Source of the DNA: Paraburkholderia atlantica
GTDB lineage: Bacteria > Pseudomonadota > Gammaproteobacteria > Burkholderiales > Burkholderiaceae
DNA: 64,000 bases
Direction of reading: 5' to 3'
Assembly (NCBI RefSeq): GCF_009362785.1
Contig: NZ_WHNQ01000008.1
Coordinates: forward strand, 124,001 to 188,000
Shown: positions 18,355 to 26,926 of the stretch, in pieces
How the letters are laid out: the number at the start of each line of letters is the position of its first letter
Numbering within the stretch: the stretch's first letter is position 1
Made by a program: the position numbers and the translations under genes
The notes under the pieces: model-generated
Databases searched by the model: none
The model's input: the letters and a program-made list of their open reading frames with translations, nothing else
Told to the model about the DNA's origin: nothing

Positions 18355-19371
18355 ATGGGTCTGTTGTCGTGGCTGACGAAGCGCATCGCTGCCGAAGAGA
18401 GCGACGATCAGCACGCGGAGGAAATCGTCGAGCGAATCGTCGGGCTCTGTCCGTCGTTGCGGCTCGCGCGCAACTATGCGTCGCGCTTGCGGCCCGCCGC
18501 GCAGCACACGCTCGCGTACCTGGACCGGCTCGCCGAAGAAGTGCCGCCCGCGCGCGAAGCGAGCGCGGCGGCGTGGGCGACGGACCCGTATATCCACGCC
18601 TTTTTCGCCACGCCCGACGAGGTCTGCCCGGTCTTCAACCGCTCACATCAGCTGAACGCGTTCTTCAACGATCATCCCGTTGCCGATCAGGTATTCGCGG
18701 TGCTCGGCATGGCCTTCGACGAGCGGCACATTTTCGGCGTCGGCCAACAAGGCGAGACGACCCAGACCGACCTCGCGCAGACGACCCTCAACTTCAGCGA
18801 TCACCAGGTGCGCGTATGCGGCGAATCCGAAGCCGCGTTGCGGCGGGAAATCGTGTTACGGATCGTCGATCAGCTGGTGCTCGAAGGCCTCGGCAAGATC
18901 GAGGCCGAGACCGCGCGACAGGACGAATTGCAACGCGAAAGGGCGCTGCTGAAAACGCGTCTGACGATTCTCGAACGGCAAGGGGCGGGCGTGCGCTCGC
19001 TGCTGGGTAGCGACGCATCGTCGAATTACGCGGAAGTGGCGAAGCTGCAGGCGCAGATCGAAGAGAACGATCAGGCTCTGGCGCAGCTGGGCCTGAAGAC
19101 CGAGGCGTTGGAGCGGCATCTCGACGTGATGTGCGGTGTACTGCAGGCGCCGGATGCGCATTTCTATGTGCGCAGGAGCAAATACCGGCTCGACCGGATG
19201 AACGTCGTCGTGGAGGACGGCGATACTCGGCCCGCGCACGAAATCGAGTTTCGCCTTGCGCATCTGCCGGCGAGTCCAAATACGATGCGGGTTTTTTCGA
19301 CGGTGCGTTTCCGGCGCGCTGACTTTTCGCCGCCCCTCAGCGACCTCGCGCAAGCGCACCGTCTGATCTGA
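18355..19371 (+). CDS. Cytosolic coiled-coil protein of unknown function
   Basis: A 338-residue protein without a signal peptide or membrane segment. A central coiled coil (about residues 185-260; for example ETARQDELQRERALLKTRL) is followed by a compact C-terminal part ending in FRRADFSPP. I do not recognise a family. It is the last gene of the plus-strand block that starts with DUF3141. The start at 18355 was chosen because it follows a GGAGCC site and gives a natural N-terminus (MGLLSWLTKRIAAEE); the upstream in-frame extension overlaps the RRM-like gene. Confidence 0.75.
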   Translation: MGLLSWLTKRIAAEESDDQHAEEIVERIVGLCPSLRLARNYASRLRPAAQHTLAYLDRLAEEVPPAREASAAAWATDPYIHAFFATPDEVCPVFNRSHQLNAFFNDHPVADQVFAVLGMAFDERHIFGVGQQGETTQTDLAQTTLNFSDHQVRVCGESEAALRREIVLRIVDQLVLEGLGKIEAETARQDELQRERALLKTRLTILERQGAGVRSLLGSDASSNYAEVAKLQAQIEENDQALAQLGLKTEALERHLDVMCGVLQAPDAHFYVRRSKYRLDRMNVVVEDGDTRPAHEIEFRLAHLPASPNTMRVFSTVRFRRADFSPPLSDLAQAHRLI

Positions 19372-19386
19372 CGCGAGCCATGCCCG

Positions 19387-19974
19387 CTATTTGCCGGCGA
19401 CCGGCTCCACGGCGATGGCCACGGCCTCGGTATAGACCGCTTGGATCTGGTCGCCCTTTTTGATCCGCTTCAGCTGTTCGGGGTCCTGCACGGCCAGATC
19501 GACCGTATTGCCTTGCGGGCCTTTCAGCGTGACCACGCCGCTCTGGTGATCGACCGCGATCACGTTAGCCATGATCGTGACCTGGCGCGAGGCCGAGCCG
19601 CCGGGTTTCGCGCCCTCCGGTGCGCGTTCGAGCGTCTGCGTTTCGTTGGCGGTCAGCGGCGCTTTGCCTTTTTTCAGCATCATCGTCAGAGCTTGCGAAT
19701 ACTCGACCTTGACCACGTCGCCGACCTTGATCTGATCGAAGTTGCGCGCTTCCTCGCCGACCACGACCTGCACGACCTTGCCCTTCGCGTCCTTGAGCAC
19801 GACGGTGCGTGTTCCGGGCTCGATGCTGACGACCGTCGACGTCGTTTTGACGGTGCTCGTTGCAGTGACTTTGCCGGGCTCGCTCTTGACCGTGACCGGC
19901 GCCTCCGTCTGAGCGAACCCCGTATTCGCGACGCACACGAGCGCCGCCGCGATGATCAGTTTGCGGTTAATCAT
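19387..19974 (-). CDS. Secreted repeat protein of unknown function
   Basis: A 195-residue protein with a Sec signal peptide (MINRKLIIAAALVCVANTGFA, then QTEAP). The mature part holds two similar beta-rich repeats: one around STVVSIEPGTRTVVLKDAKGKVVQV with VGDVVKVEYSQAL, and one around ANVIAVDHQSGVVTLKGPQGNTVDL with KGDQIQAVYTEAV. Each resembles an SH3- or OB-like barrel seen in periplasmic proteins. It ends 15 nt after the convergent plus-strand gene. It lies downstream of the glycine-zipper gene on the same strand and is probably cotranscribed with it. Confidence 0.75.
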   Translation of the reverse strand: MINRKLIIAAALVCVANTGFAQTEAPVTVKSEPGKVTATSTVKTTSTVVSIEPGTRTVVLKDAKGKVVQVVVGEEARNFDQIKVGDVVKVEYSQALTMMLKKGKAPLTANETQTLERAPEGAKPGGSASRQVTIMANVIAVDHQSGVVTLKGPQGNTVDLAVQDPEQLKRIKKGDQIQAVYTEAVAIAVEPVAGK

Positions 19975-19992
19975 TCTGTTCCCCTTGCGCGA

Positions 19993-20466
19993 TCAATTGA
20001 CGGTGTAACCCCGGCCTGACATGCATGCGGCGAAAGCACGATTGAACGTGTCCATCGCGCCCTGCGTTTGCGCCTGCGAATTTGCCGCGGCCGCGCGCCG
20101 GTTTTGCCGTGCGCGCGATCCGCCGACCATCGTGCCGGTCGCCGCGCCGATCGCCGCGCCCTTGCCGGCGTCGCCCGCTATCGCGCCGATGATCGCGCCG
20201 CCGGCCGCGCCGCGCGCGGCGCCCTGCACGCGCTCGCCGCCCCCCACCGCGGGGCCGGAAGGCGGGGGCGGCGCATTGGCGACCTGGGTCGGGTCGATAC
20301 CGGTATTGCTCTTCGCCCACCCATAGCAGGCGCCTTCGTCCTGCTGCTGTTGCTGTGGGCTTTGCCCTCTGGCGGGATACGCTATCGGCCTCGATTGCGC
20401 GATGCCTTCCAGCGATAGCGACGCCGTCAACGCGGCAATCACGGCATATTTCGTCGATTTCTTCAC
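19993..20466 (-). CDS. Glycine-zipper envelope protein
   Basis: A 157-residue protein with a signal peptide (KKSTKYAVIAALTASLSLEGIA). Its centre is a glycine zipper typical of outer-membrane-associated proteins (GAARGAAGGAIIGAIAGDAG and KGAAIGAATGTMVGG), followed by a Gln/Ala-rich stretch and a C-terminal MSGRGYTVN, where YMGG-type family members end similarly. I start it at GTG 20466 because AAGGAG lies six bases before it; the frame is open much further upstream but without coding character. A GACCTTGGTC box lies about 175 bp upstream on this strand. Confidence 0.75.
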   Translation of the reverse strand: MKKSTKYAVIAALTASLSLEGIAQSRPIAYPARGQSPQQQQQDEGACYGWAKSNTGIDPTQVANAPPPPSGPAVGGGERVQGAARGAAGGAIIGAIAGDAGKGAAIGAATGTMVGGSRARQNRRAAAANSQAQTQGAMDTFNRAFAACMSGRGYTVN

Positions 20467-20814
20467 GACAGCTCCTTGCGTGGGCACTCGCGGGTGCGAG
20501 TCGCCGGCTGCCTGGTTGTTCAGGCGTGAGGGCGCAACCGGCACCCGTGAATGGGAATTCTGGTGGGACCGGTTGCCGCGCGGTGGATGCGCAGCAATGG
20601 CAGGTTCGCTTTCATCATGGTGTCGCGCGGCTGTCGCGCGCAATCGGACCAAGGTCGTATTTGCAATATCGTCCGTGATTTCCAAACTGTATTCATGCAA
20701 TAGATGCAGGTCGTTTCCATTGCTTCGGAGAACTGTCTGTCAAAGATTATGGCCGTGGATTGCCGCCTGGCGATGCAATCCGAGGCCGCTGACGAAGCGC
20801 AAGGGGAAGCATCG
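20467..20814. promoter_or_regulatory. Divergent promoter region with GACCTTGGTC-CGATTG box
   Basis: The 348-bp gap separates the glycine-zipper gene (minus) from the DUF3300 gene (plus). On the minus strand positions 20656-20641 read GACCTTGGTCCGATTG, the third exact-core copy of this box in the window. It lies about 175 bp from the minus-strand start and about 160 bp from the plus-strand start. No gene is apparent in the gap. Confidence 0.45.
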
Positions 20815-22320
20815 ATGGACCGCGATTCGCGTGCGCGTGCACGCACCATCCCGATTGCAACGGCGCTCGACGACGAGCCGAGGCGCGCGCGACGCGTCAG
20901 CCATGTGCTGGGCGCCGCGCTTCTGGCGTGCTGCGGCGCCTTCTCTACTGCGTTATCACTGGCGCAGGCGCCGGCCGCGAACGCTCCGGCGAACGCGGCC
21001 AACGCGCCCATTCCCGCGGCAACGCTCGACAAGCTGGTCGGGCCGATCGCGCTGTATCCGGACGACCTGATCGCGATCATCCTCCCTGCGTCCACCTATC
21101 CCGTGGAAATCGTGCAGGCCGATCGCTTTCTCGACCAGTACAAAAACAACAAGTCGCTGAAGCTCAACGACGCGTGGCACGATCCGGTGAAGGCGCTGCT
21201 GAATTACCCCGACATCGTCAAGAACATGAGCACCGATCTCGACTGGACGATCGATCTCGGCGAAGCCGTCGTCGCCGATCAGGGCTCAGTGCTCGAAGCG
21301 ATTCAGCGCTTCAGGCGGCAAACGCAATCGGCGGGGCATCTGAAATCCGACGACAAGCAGGTCGTGGTCGTCGAGAAGGAAGTGATCAAGATCCAGCCGG
21401 CCGATCCGCAGGTAATCTACGTGCCGCAGTACAACCCGCAGACCGTCGTGGTGGCCAGTGCGCCCGTGACCTACGCGTATGCGCCGACCCCATATCCGGC
21501 CTACTACTATCCGTACGCGCCCGGCGCCGCGCTCGCGACGGGGCTGATCTGGGGCGCGGCGATTACCGCCGCCTGGAACGGCGGGCACTATGAAACGCAT
21601 TACGGGGGCGGCGGCAACAACAACATCAACATCAACCGCGAAACAAACATCGACCGCGGCGATAGAACTGTTAACCGGGGCGACAGGAACGTCGAGCGCG
21701 GCAATATCAACTCCGGCAATGTCAACACCGCCGACATCAACCGCGGCGGTGGTCGCGGGCAGGGAGGCGGCGGTACCTCCGCGTGGACCCCGGACAAGAA
21801 GCCGGGCCAGGTCAGCGGTATCTCGGATCGCTCGGCGCGCACACAGCGGGTCGGCGATCCGCCGTCGCGCGGCGGCGGCGCGGGTGCGGGCGCGGGCGGT
21901 GGGTTGGCAGGCGCCAACCGCGGCGGAGCGGGCGGCGTTGCCGGCGCAAACTTCGCGGGTGGCGGCGCTGGCGGCGCTGGCGGCGGTGCCGGCGCGAACT
22001 TCGCAGGTGGCGGCGCCGGTGCGCAAGGGCGGCCGCAGCCGTCCCAGCGTCCGACCGCGTCGACCGGCGCACGCGGCGGCGATGCGTTCAGCGGCTACGG
22101 CTCGGCGCGCGACGCGCAAGCCAACAGCGCGCGCGGCGCGGCGAGCCGCCAATCGGCGGCGCGTGGCGGCGCAGGCGGATACGCCGGTGGCGGTGGATAC
22201 GCCGGTGGCGGTGGATTCGGCGGCGGCGGTGGCGGCGGCGGATTTTCCGGCGGCGGGCGTGGCGGTGGCGGATTCACGCCGCGGGCCGGTGGTGGCGGCC
22301 GCGGCGGCGGACGGCGATAA
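20815..22320 (+). CDS. DUF3300 protein with glycine-rich tail
   Basis: A 501-residue envelope protein. After a signal-like segment (HVLGAALLACCGAFSTALSLA) comes the DUF3300 domain (LDKLVGPIALYPDDLIAIILPA, VIYVPQYNPQTVVV), then an Asn/Arg-rich region of RG-repeats, and finally about 170 residues almost wholly Gly/Ala with tandem AGANFAGGGAGG units and a run of GGGG-Y/F repeats. The tail could be disordered or surface-exposed. I prefer ATG 20815, which follows AAGGGGAA; the frame is open back to 20704. DUF3300 and DUF2950 genes commonly occur side by side, as here. Function unknown. Confidence 0.85.
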   Translation: MDRDSRARARTIPIATALDDEPRRARRVSHVLGAALLACCGAFSTALSLAQAPAANAPANAANAPIPAATLDKLVGPIALYPDDLIAIILPASTYPVEIVQADRFLDQYKNNKSLKLNDAWHDPVKALLNYPDIVKNMSTDLDWTIDLGEAVVADQGSVLEAIQRFRRQTQSAGHLKSDDKQVVVVEKEVIKIQPADPQVIYVPQYNPQTVVVASAPVTYAYAPTPYPAYYYPYAPGAALATGLIWGAAITAAWNGGHYETHYGGGGNNNININRETNIDRGDRTVNRGDRNVERGNINSGNVNTADINRGGGRGQGGGGTSAWTPDKKPGQVSGISDRSARTQRVGDPPSRGGGAGAGAGGGLAGANRGGAGGVAGANFAGGGAGGAGGGAGANFAGGGAGAQGRPQPSQRPTASTGARGGDAFSGYGSARDAQANSARGAASRQSAARGGAGGYAGGGGYAGGGGFGGGGGGGGFSGGGRGGGGFTPRAGGGGRGGGRR

Positions 22321-22329
22321 GGAGCAGCC

Positions 22330-23289
22330 ATGAGTGGGCAGAGCATCACCGGAAAGCGCGCACGCGACGTTTCGCGGCGACGCGTGGCCTCATCGCGGCG
22401 GCTGTGCGCGATGGTGCTCGCGCTGTCGGTTCCGTTCGCGGCGTTCGCCGCAGGGCAGCGCACTTTCGCCACCCCGGAAGACGCGGTCGCCGCGCTGTCC
22501 AGCGCATTGAAGACCGACGACGAAGCGTCGCTCGTCGCCATCTTCGGCGAAACGCACAAGAGCCTCGTGGTCTCGCCGGATCAGGCGGAGAACGAGGCGA
22601 ACTGGGCCAAGGCGAGCAGGGAGCTCGACGCGTATCACGTGCTCGACGACAGGGGACCGAACCGGCGGATTCTGCTGGTCGGCGACGAGGCGTGGCCGAT
22701 GCCGATACCGATCGTCAAAGAGGGCGGCGGCTGGCGCTTCGCCACCGAAGAGGGCGAAGAGGAACTGATCAATCGACGCATCGGCTCCAACGAACTCGCA
22801 GCGATCAGGGTGCTGGAGGCTTATCTCGACGCGCAGCGTCAATACGCGTCGCGCGACCGGAACCACGACGGCCTGCACGAATACGCGCAGAAGCTGGCCA
22901 GCACGCCGGGCAAGCAGGACGGTCTGTACTGGCATACCGACGAAAACAGCGACGAAGAGGAAAGTCCGTTCGGCCCGCTCGTTGCCGCCAGTTCCGAATA
23001 TCTGAAAGGCCACGCGGCGGGCGATCCTTACCGGGGCTACCAGTTCCACATCCTGACGCGGCAGGGCAAGAACGCGCCGGGCGGCGCGTTCAGCTACGTG
23101 ATCAACGGCCACATGATCGCCGGGTTCGCGATGGTCGCTTATCCGGCGCAGTACGGCAAGAGCGGCGTGATGACCTTCATGGTCAGCAACAACGGCGTGA
23201 TCTACCAGAAAGACCGTGGCGCGCATGCGCCGCCTGTAACCGAATTCAATCCGGATCACACGTGGCAGCGCGTCAAGGATTCGCTCTGA
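22330..23289 (+). CDS. DUF2950 secreted protein
   Basis: A 319-residue protein with an Arg-rich signal peptide (cleavage likely after FAAFAA). The DUF2950 domain follows, with TFATPEDAVAALSSALKTDD, RDRNHDGLHEYAQKL, GLYWH and YRGYQFHILTRQGKNAPGGA. The segment RDRNHDGLHEYA looks like a short calcium-loop type sequence, which is only a resemblance. It starts 9 nt after the DUF3300 stop behind a GGAG site. Function unknown; always envelope-associated in my knowledge. Confidence 0.88.
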   Translation: MSGQSITGKRARDVSRRRVASSRRLCAMVLALSVPFAAFAAGQRTFATPEDAVAALSSALKTDDEASLVAIFGETHKSLVVSPDQAENEANWAKASRELDAYHVLDDRGPNRRILLVGDEAWPMPIPIVKEGGGWRFATEEGEEELINRRIGSNELAAIRVLEAYLDAQRQYASRDRNHDGLHEYAQKLASTPGKQDGLYWHTDENSDEEESPFGPLVAASSEYLKGHAAGDPYRGYQFHILTRQGKNAPGGAFSYVINGHMIAGFAMVAYPAQYGKSGVMTFMVSNNGVIYQKDRGAHAPPVTEFNPDHTWQRVKDSL

Positions 23290-23371
23290 GCCGCTCGGGG
23301 TCGGCTGTGGCCATGCCCGCACAGCGCGCCCGTGCTTCCGTCAGCTCCGCTTCCGTACTCGAGGCGCTACG

Positions 23372-25123
23372 TTGAATCACCCACCCAGCGTCACCGGCCT
23401 CGCGTCAGCCACGCCACCCGCGCGCGGGTGGCGCTCCGCGTTTCCCCCCGCGCAATGGCTGCGAAGCTATCAGCCGCGCTGGCTCGCGAAAGACGCGGTC
23501 GCCGGCGTGACGCTCGCGGCCTATGGCATTCCGGTCTCGCTCGCGTATGCGTCGCTCGCCGGCTTGCCGCCGCAATACGGCATCTACGGCTATCTGGTCG
23601 GGGGCCTCTGTTACGCGCTGTTCGGGTCGTCGCGCCAGCTCGCGGTCGGTCCGACCTCGGCGATCTCGATGCTGGTCGGCGTGACGGTTGCGTCGATGGC
23701 CGACGGCGACCCGGCGCGCTGGGCTTCGATCGCAGCGCTCACGTCGGTGCTGATCGCGTGCATGTGCGTGATCGGCTGGCTGCTGCGCCTGAGTTCGCTC
23801 GTCAGCTTCATCAGCGAGACGATCCTGCTCGGCTTCAAGGCAGGCGCCGCGCTGACGATCGCGATGACCCAGTTGCCGAAACTGTTCGGCGTGAAAGGCG
23901 GCGGCGAATTTTTCTTCGAACGGATCGCCGTGCTGTGGGGGCAGCTTCCGCTGACCAACGTCAGCGTGTTCGCGTTCGGCCTCGTTTGCGTCGCGTTGCT
24001 GCTGCTCGGCGAAAAGTTTCTGCCGGGGCGTCCGGTGGCGCTCGCCGTGGTCGCTGCGTCGATCGTCGCGTTGTCCGCCACGTCGCTGGGGAGCCGCGGC
24101 TTCACGCTGGTGGGCGCGCTGCCTCAGGGCTTGCCTGAATTCCGTCTGCCGGGGCTGCGGATAAGCGATGTCGACGGCATCATCCCGCTCTCGTTCGCGT
24201 GCCTGTTGCTCGCCTATGTCGAGAGCGTTTCGGCCGCGCGCGCGCTCGCGCAGGCACATGGTGACGAGATCGACGCCCGCCAGGAATTGCTCGGGCTCGG
24301 CGCGGCCAATCTGGCCGCGGGATTGTTCCAGGCGTTTCCGGTCGCGGGCGGGCTGTCGCAATCGTCGGTGAACGACAAGGCCGGCGCGAAAAGCCCGCTG
24401 GCGCTGGTCTTCGCGTCGCTGGCGATCGGCTTCTGTCTGATGTTCCTCACCGGACTGCTCGCGAATCTGCCCAACGTCGTGCTGGCGGCGATCGTGCTCG
24501 TGGCCGTGAAGGGCCTCGTCGATGTCCGCGAATTACGTCATGTGTGGCGCGTGAGCCGCTTCGAATTCGCGATTTCGATGGTGGCGTTCGCGGCGGTGCT
24601 GCTGTTGGGCATCCTGAAGGGCGTGATCGTCGCGGTGCTGGTGTCGATGCTGCTGATCATCCGCCGCGCCGCGCATCCGCATGTCGCGATGCTCGGCCGT
24701 ATTCCCGGCACGCGCTATTTCTCCGATCTCGAACGTCATGCCGAGAACGAGACGATTGCGCATGTGCTGGCGGTGCGGGTCGAGGCGTCGCTGCTGTACT
24801 TCAACGTCGAGCACGTGCGCGAGACGATCTGGCGCATGATCCGCGCCGCGCCCGAGCCGGTGCGGCTCGTGATCTGCGATCTGTCGGCGTCGCCGGTCGT
24901 CGATCTGGCGGGCGCGCGCATGCTCAAAGCGATGCACGTCGCGCTGCAGGCGGCGGACACCGAGATGAAGGTCGTCGGCGCTCACGCGGACGTGCGCGAC
25001 CTGCTGCGCGCCGAGGGGCTCGAGGTTCGTGTCGGCCACATCAGCCGGCGCGGCTCGGTGGCGGACCTCGTCGACGCATTCCAGCAAAACGGCGATCTCG
25101 CGGACGAAGCGGGTCGCGGATGA
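23372..25123 (+). CDS. SulP-family inorganic anion transporter with STAS domain
   Basis: A 583-residue transporter. Roughly 12-14 membrane segments cover residues 40-430 (for example GVTLAAYGIPVSLAYASLAGLPPQYGIYG, the SulP signature region). A cytosolic STAS domain lies at about 455-560 (LAVRVEASLLYFNVEHV; LSASPVVDLAGARMLKAM). Substrates in this family include sulphate, bicarbonate and dicarboxylates; sequence alone does not decide. Bicarbonate would be interesting next to a Calvin-cycle organism, but that is speculation. The start is TTG at 23372, behind a GAGG site. The gap 23290-23371 holds nothing obvious. Confidence 0.9.
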   Translation: MNHPPSVTGLASATPPARGWRSAFPPAQWLRSYQPRWLAKDAVAGVTLAAYGIPVSLAYASLAGLPPQYGIYGYLVGGLCYALFGSSRQLAVGPTSAISMLVGVTVASMADGDPARWASIAALTSVLIACMCVIGWLLRLSSLVSFISETILLGFKAGAALTIAMTQLPKLFGVKGGGEFFFERIAVLWGQLPLTNVSVFAFGLVCVALLLLGEKFLPGRPVALAVVAASIVALSATSLGSRGFTLVGALPQGLPEFRLPGLRISDVDGIIPLSFACLLLAYVESVSAARALAQAHGDEIDARQELLGLGAANLAAGLFQAFPVAGGLSQSSVNDKAGAKSPLALVFASLAIGFCLMFLTGLLANLPNVVLAAIVLVAVKGLVDVRELRHVWRVSRFEFAISMVAFAAVLLLGILKGVIVAVLVSMLLIIRRAAHPHVAMLGRIPGTRYFSDLERHAENETIAHVLAVRVEASLLYFNVEHVRETIWRMIRAAPEPVRLVICDLSASPVVDLAGARMLKAMHVALQAADTEMKVVGAHADVRDLLRAEGLEVRVGHISRRGSVADLVDAFQQNGDLADEAGRG

Positions 25124-25141
25124 TATCGAGGAGAAAACCAA

Positions 25142-25570
25142 ATGTCACGTCAATTGCTTCCCGGCGCGTGCGCGCTCAAACACGACGCCGTGCACAGCCT
25201 CACGATCACGCAGTGGCTTACGGCAGCGGCGCTGCTCGCCAGCCCCGTCTTGTGCCATGCAGCGAACCTGAACTTTCTGAAGGACACGCCCGTCACCTAC
25301 ATGCACGAAGCCGACCGTAAAGCGCTCAACGATGCGGCGCAAAAGGCGCTCGATACGAAAAAGGATGGCGAATCGTACGAGTGGAGCAATGCCGGCACCG
25401 GCAATTCCGTTTCGATCAAGGGCACGGTGACGCCGCAGGACACGACGAAGGACGGCGATCGAACCTGCCGGACCGCGACGCTGACCGCGGTTGCGAAAGG
25501 ACAGACCCAAACCTGGACGCCGATCGTCTGCAAAACCGGCGATGGGCCGTGGAAGGTTCTGAAGAGATAG
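25142..25570 (+). CDS. Small secreted protein resembling the 17-kDa surface antigen tail domain
   Basis: A 142-residue protein with a signal peptide (LTAAALLASPVLCHA). The mature part (LNDAAQKALDTKKDGESYEWSNAGTG, TCRTATLTAVAKG, VCKTGDGPWKVL) resembles the C-terminal domain of the rickettsial 17-kDa surface antigen/RT0821 family: an Ala/Leu helix, a W-x-N segment, a Cys-containing strand, and C-x4-GxW. The glycine-zipper half of that family is absent here. It starts 18 nt after the SulP gene behind GAGGAG. Confidence 0.65.
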   Translation: MSRQLLPGACALKHDAVHSLTITQWLTAAALLASPVLCHAANLNFLKDTPVTYMHEADRKALNDAAQKALDTKKDGESYEWSNAGTGNSVSIKGTVTPQDTTKDGDRTCRTATLTAVAKGQTQTWTPIVCKTGDGPWKVLKR

Positions 25571-25657
25571 GCCCGTGCGCGTCGCTTGATACGAACCATT
25601 TGCGCTGTTGATGCATAATTTGCCAAGCGTTTCGCGGCTCATGCACAAGGCAGACAC

Positions 25658-26530
25658 ATGGAACACTCCTACGCTAACGACGATACCGGCAATCTGATCC
25701 TGCTCGAACACGTCAACCTGAAGATCCCCAACCAGATTCTCGCGACCGCCTTCTATGTCACCGGCCTCGGGCTCACGCGCGATCCGTTCGTGATGACTGG
25801 GGTCGAGAATATGTGGATCAACATCGGCCGCTCGCAGATTCACTTGCCGCACGGGGCGGCGCAACGTTTGCGCGGCAGTGTCGGTCTCGTGGTGGGCGAG
25901 CTCGACGCGCTGGTGAAGCGTTTGCGCTCGGTCGAGCCGTTGCTCGCCGGCACCGGGTTCGGCTGGACGGAGCGCGCAGGCAGTGTCGAAGTGACGTGTC
26001 CATGGGGCAACCGCTACGAGTGCCTCGATCCCGGCAATCGATCCGCGTCGGCTCCGTGGTCGCAAATCGATCTGGGCATCGCGTTCGTGAAGATGGATGT
26101 GCCGGTCGGCAGCGCGTTGCCCATCGCGCGCTTTTATCGCGATATGTTCGATGCGCCAGTCGACATCGAAGAGAAGCATGGCTTGCACCGCGCCATCATC
26201 GACATCGGCACGCATCAGCAACTGCTGTATGCGGAAACGACCGAGCCCATTCCTGAATACGACGGGCACCACATCGCCATTTACACCGCGGCTTTTTCGG
26301 AGCCGTTCAGGCGGCTCGCCGAAAAAGGCCTCGTATATGGAGAGGAGCCGCATCAATACCGGTTTGCCGACCTCGTCGATCTGGCGTCCGGGGAGCGTTG
26401 CTTCAGGCTCGAGCACGAAGTGCGCAGCCTGCATCATCCGCTCTATGCGCGACCTCTGGTGAACCGCAATCCGGAACAGACCAACCGGAACTATCTGCAG
26501 GGTGCCGATTGGCGCGGTGGGCGGTTCTGA
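25658..26530 (+). CDS. VOC/glyoxalase-like protein
   Basis: A 290-residue protein with two vicinal-oxygen-chelate half-domains: LILLEHVNLKIPNQILATAFY-type opening (residues about 14-35) and a second unit from IDLGIAFVKMDVPVGSALPIARFY. The segments WINIGRSQIHLPHG and LLYAETTEPIPEYDGHHIAIY supply His and Glu residues in positions often used as metal ligands. The reaction is unknown; VOC enzymes include glyoxalases, dioxygenases and epimerases. It precedes the PQQ dehydrogenase but is separated by about 400 bp, so it is probably a separate transcript. Confidence 0.75.
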   Translation: MEHSYANDDTGNLILLEHVNLKIPNQILATAFYVTGLGLTRDPFVMTGVENMWINIGRSQIHLPHGAAQRLRGSVGLVVGELDALVKRLRSVEPLLAGTGFGWTERAGSVEVTCPWGNRYECLDPGNRSASAPWSQIDLGIAFVKMDVPVGSALPIARFYRDMFDAPVDIEEKHGLHRAIIDIGTHQQLLYAETTEPIPEYDGHHIAIYTAAFSEPFRRLAEKGLVYGEEPHQYRFADLVDLASGERCFRLEHEVRSLHHPLYARPLVNRNPEQTNRNYLQGADWRGGRF

Positions 26531-26926
26531 TCAACTCGATGAGCGGTCTATTCAGTGGAAAAACTCATGAGCGTATTCGACGCGTAGCCCGCCCGCCGCA
26601 ACGTAGGTGAAAACGATGACCAGGGCGGCAGTAAATGGCGACAACGGTGCGCGTCGATCGCTCGCTACTCCTTAACGCTTTACTCTAGAAAATCCACAAC
26701 ACATCGCCTACCCTTAATCGAGCCGGTTTGCCGCGGACCCGTGCATCACTTCTCCCCCTCTGCGAAGCCGACCCGTCCTGACAGAGCTAAACAACGATTC
26801 GAAGTCGTACGCTTTTGTTGTCTGCGAGGGTTGCGCCATCGTGTTCTTTCACGCTGTCGTCCGCGTGGGTCCATGTCGCGCTCCTGCGCTGCAATTCATA
26901 GGGATATAAAAAGCTAGGAGACGCTC
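26531..26926 (+). promoter_or_regulatory. 396-bp leader/promoter region of the PQQ dehydrogenase
   Basis: No credible gene is visible. The stretch is noticeably AT-richer than its surroundings around 26690-26720 and ends with a strong AGGAG site (26916-26920) six bases before the dehydrogenase ATG. The GGGA-N5-TCCC operator of the TonB block and the GACC box are both absent, so regulation of the dehydrogenase appears separate from those two sets. Confidence 0.4.

Noticed and set aside
20467..20814. FNR/Anr box (TTGAT-N4-ATCAA) search in the low-oxygen-like region
   Set aside because: I found no convincing match here or before DUF3141; the recurrent element is the GACC box instead.
26905..26910. 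TATAAA as a -10 element just before the PQQ dehydrogenase
   Set aside because: A start from it would leave no room for the AGGAG ribosome site at 26916-26920.
26531..26926. GGGA-N5-TCCC operator upstream of the PQQ dehydrogenase
   Set aside because: TCCC occurs only in a run of C without a matching GGGA nine bases before it, so no site is claimed.
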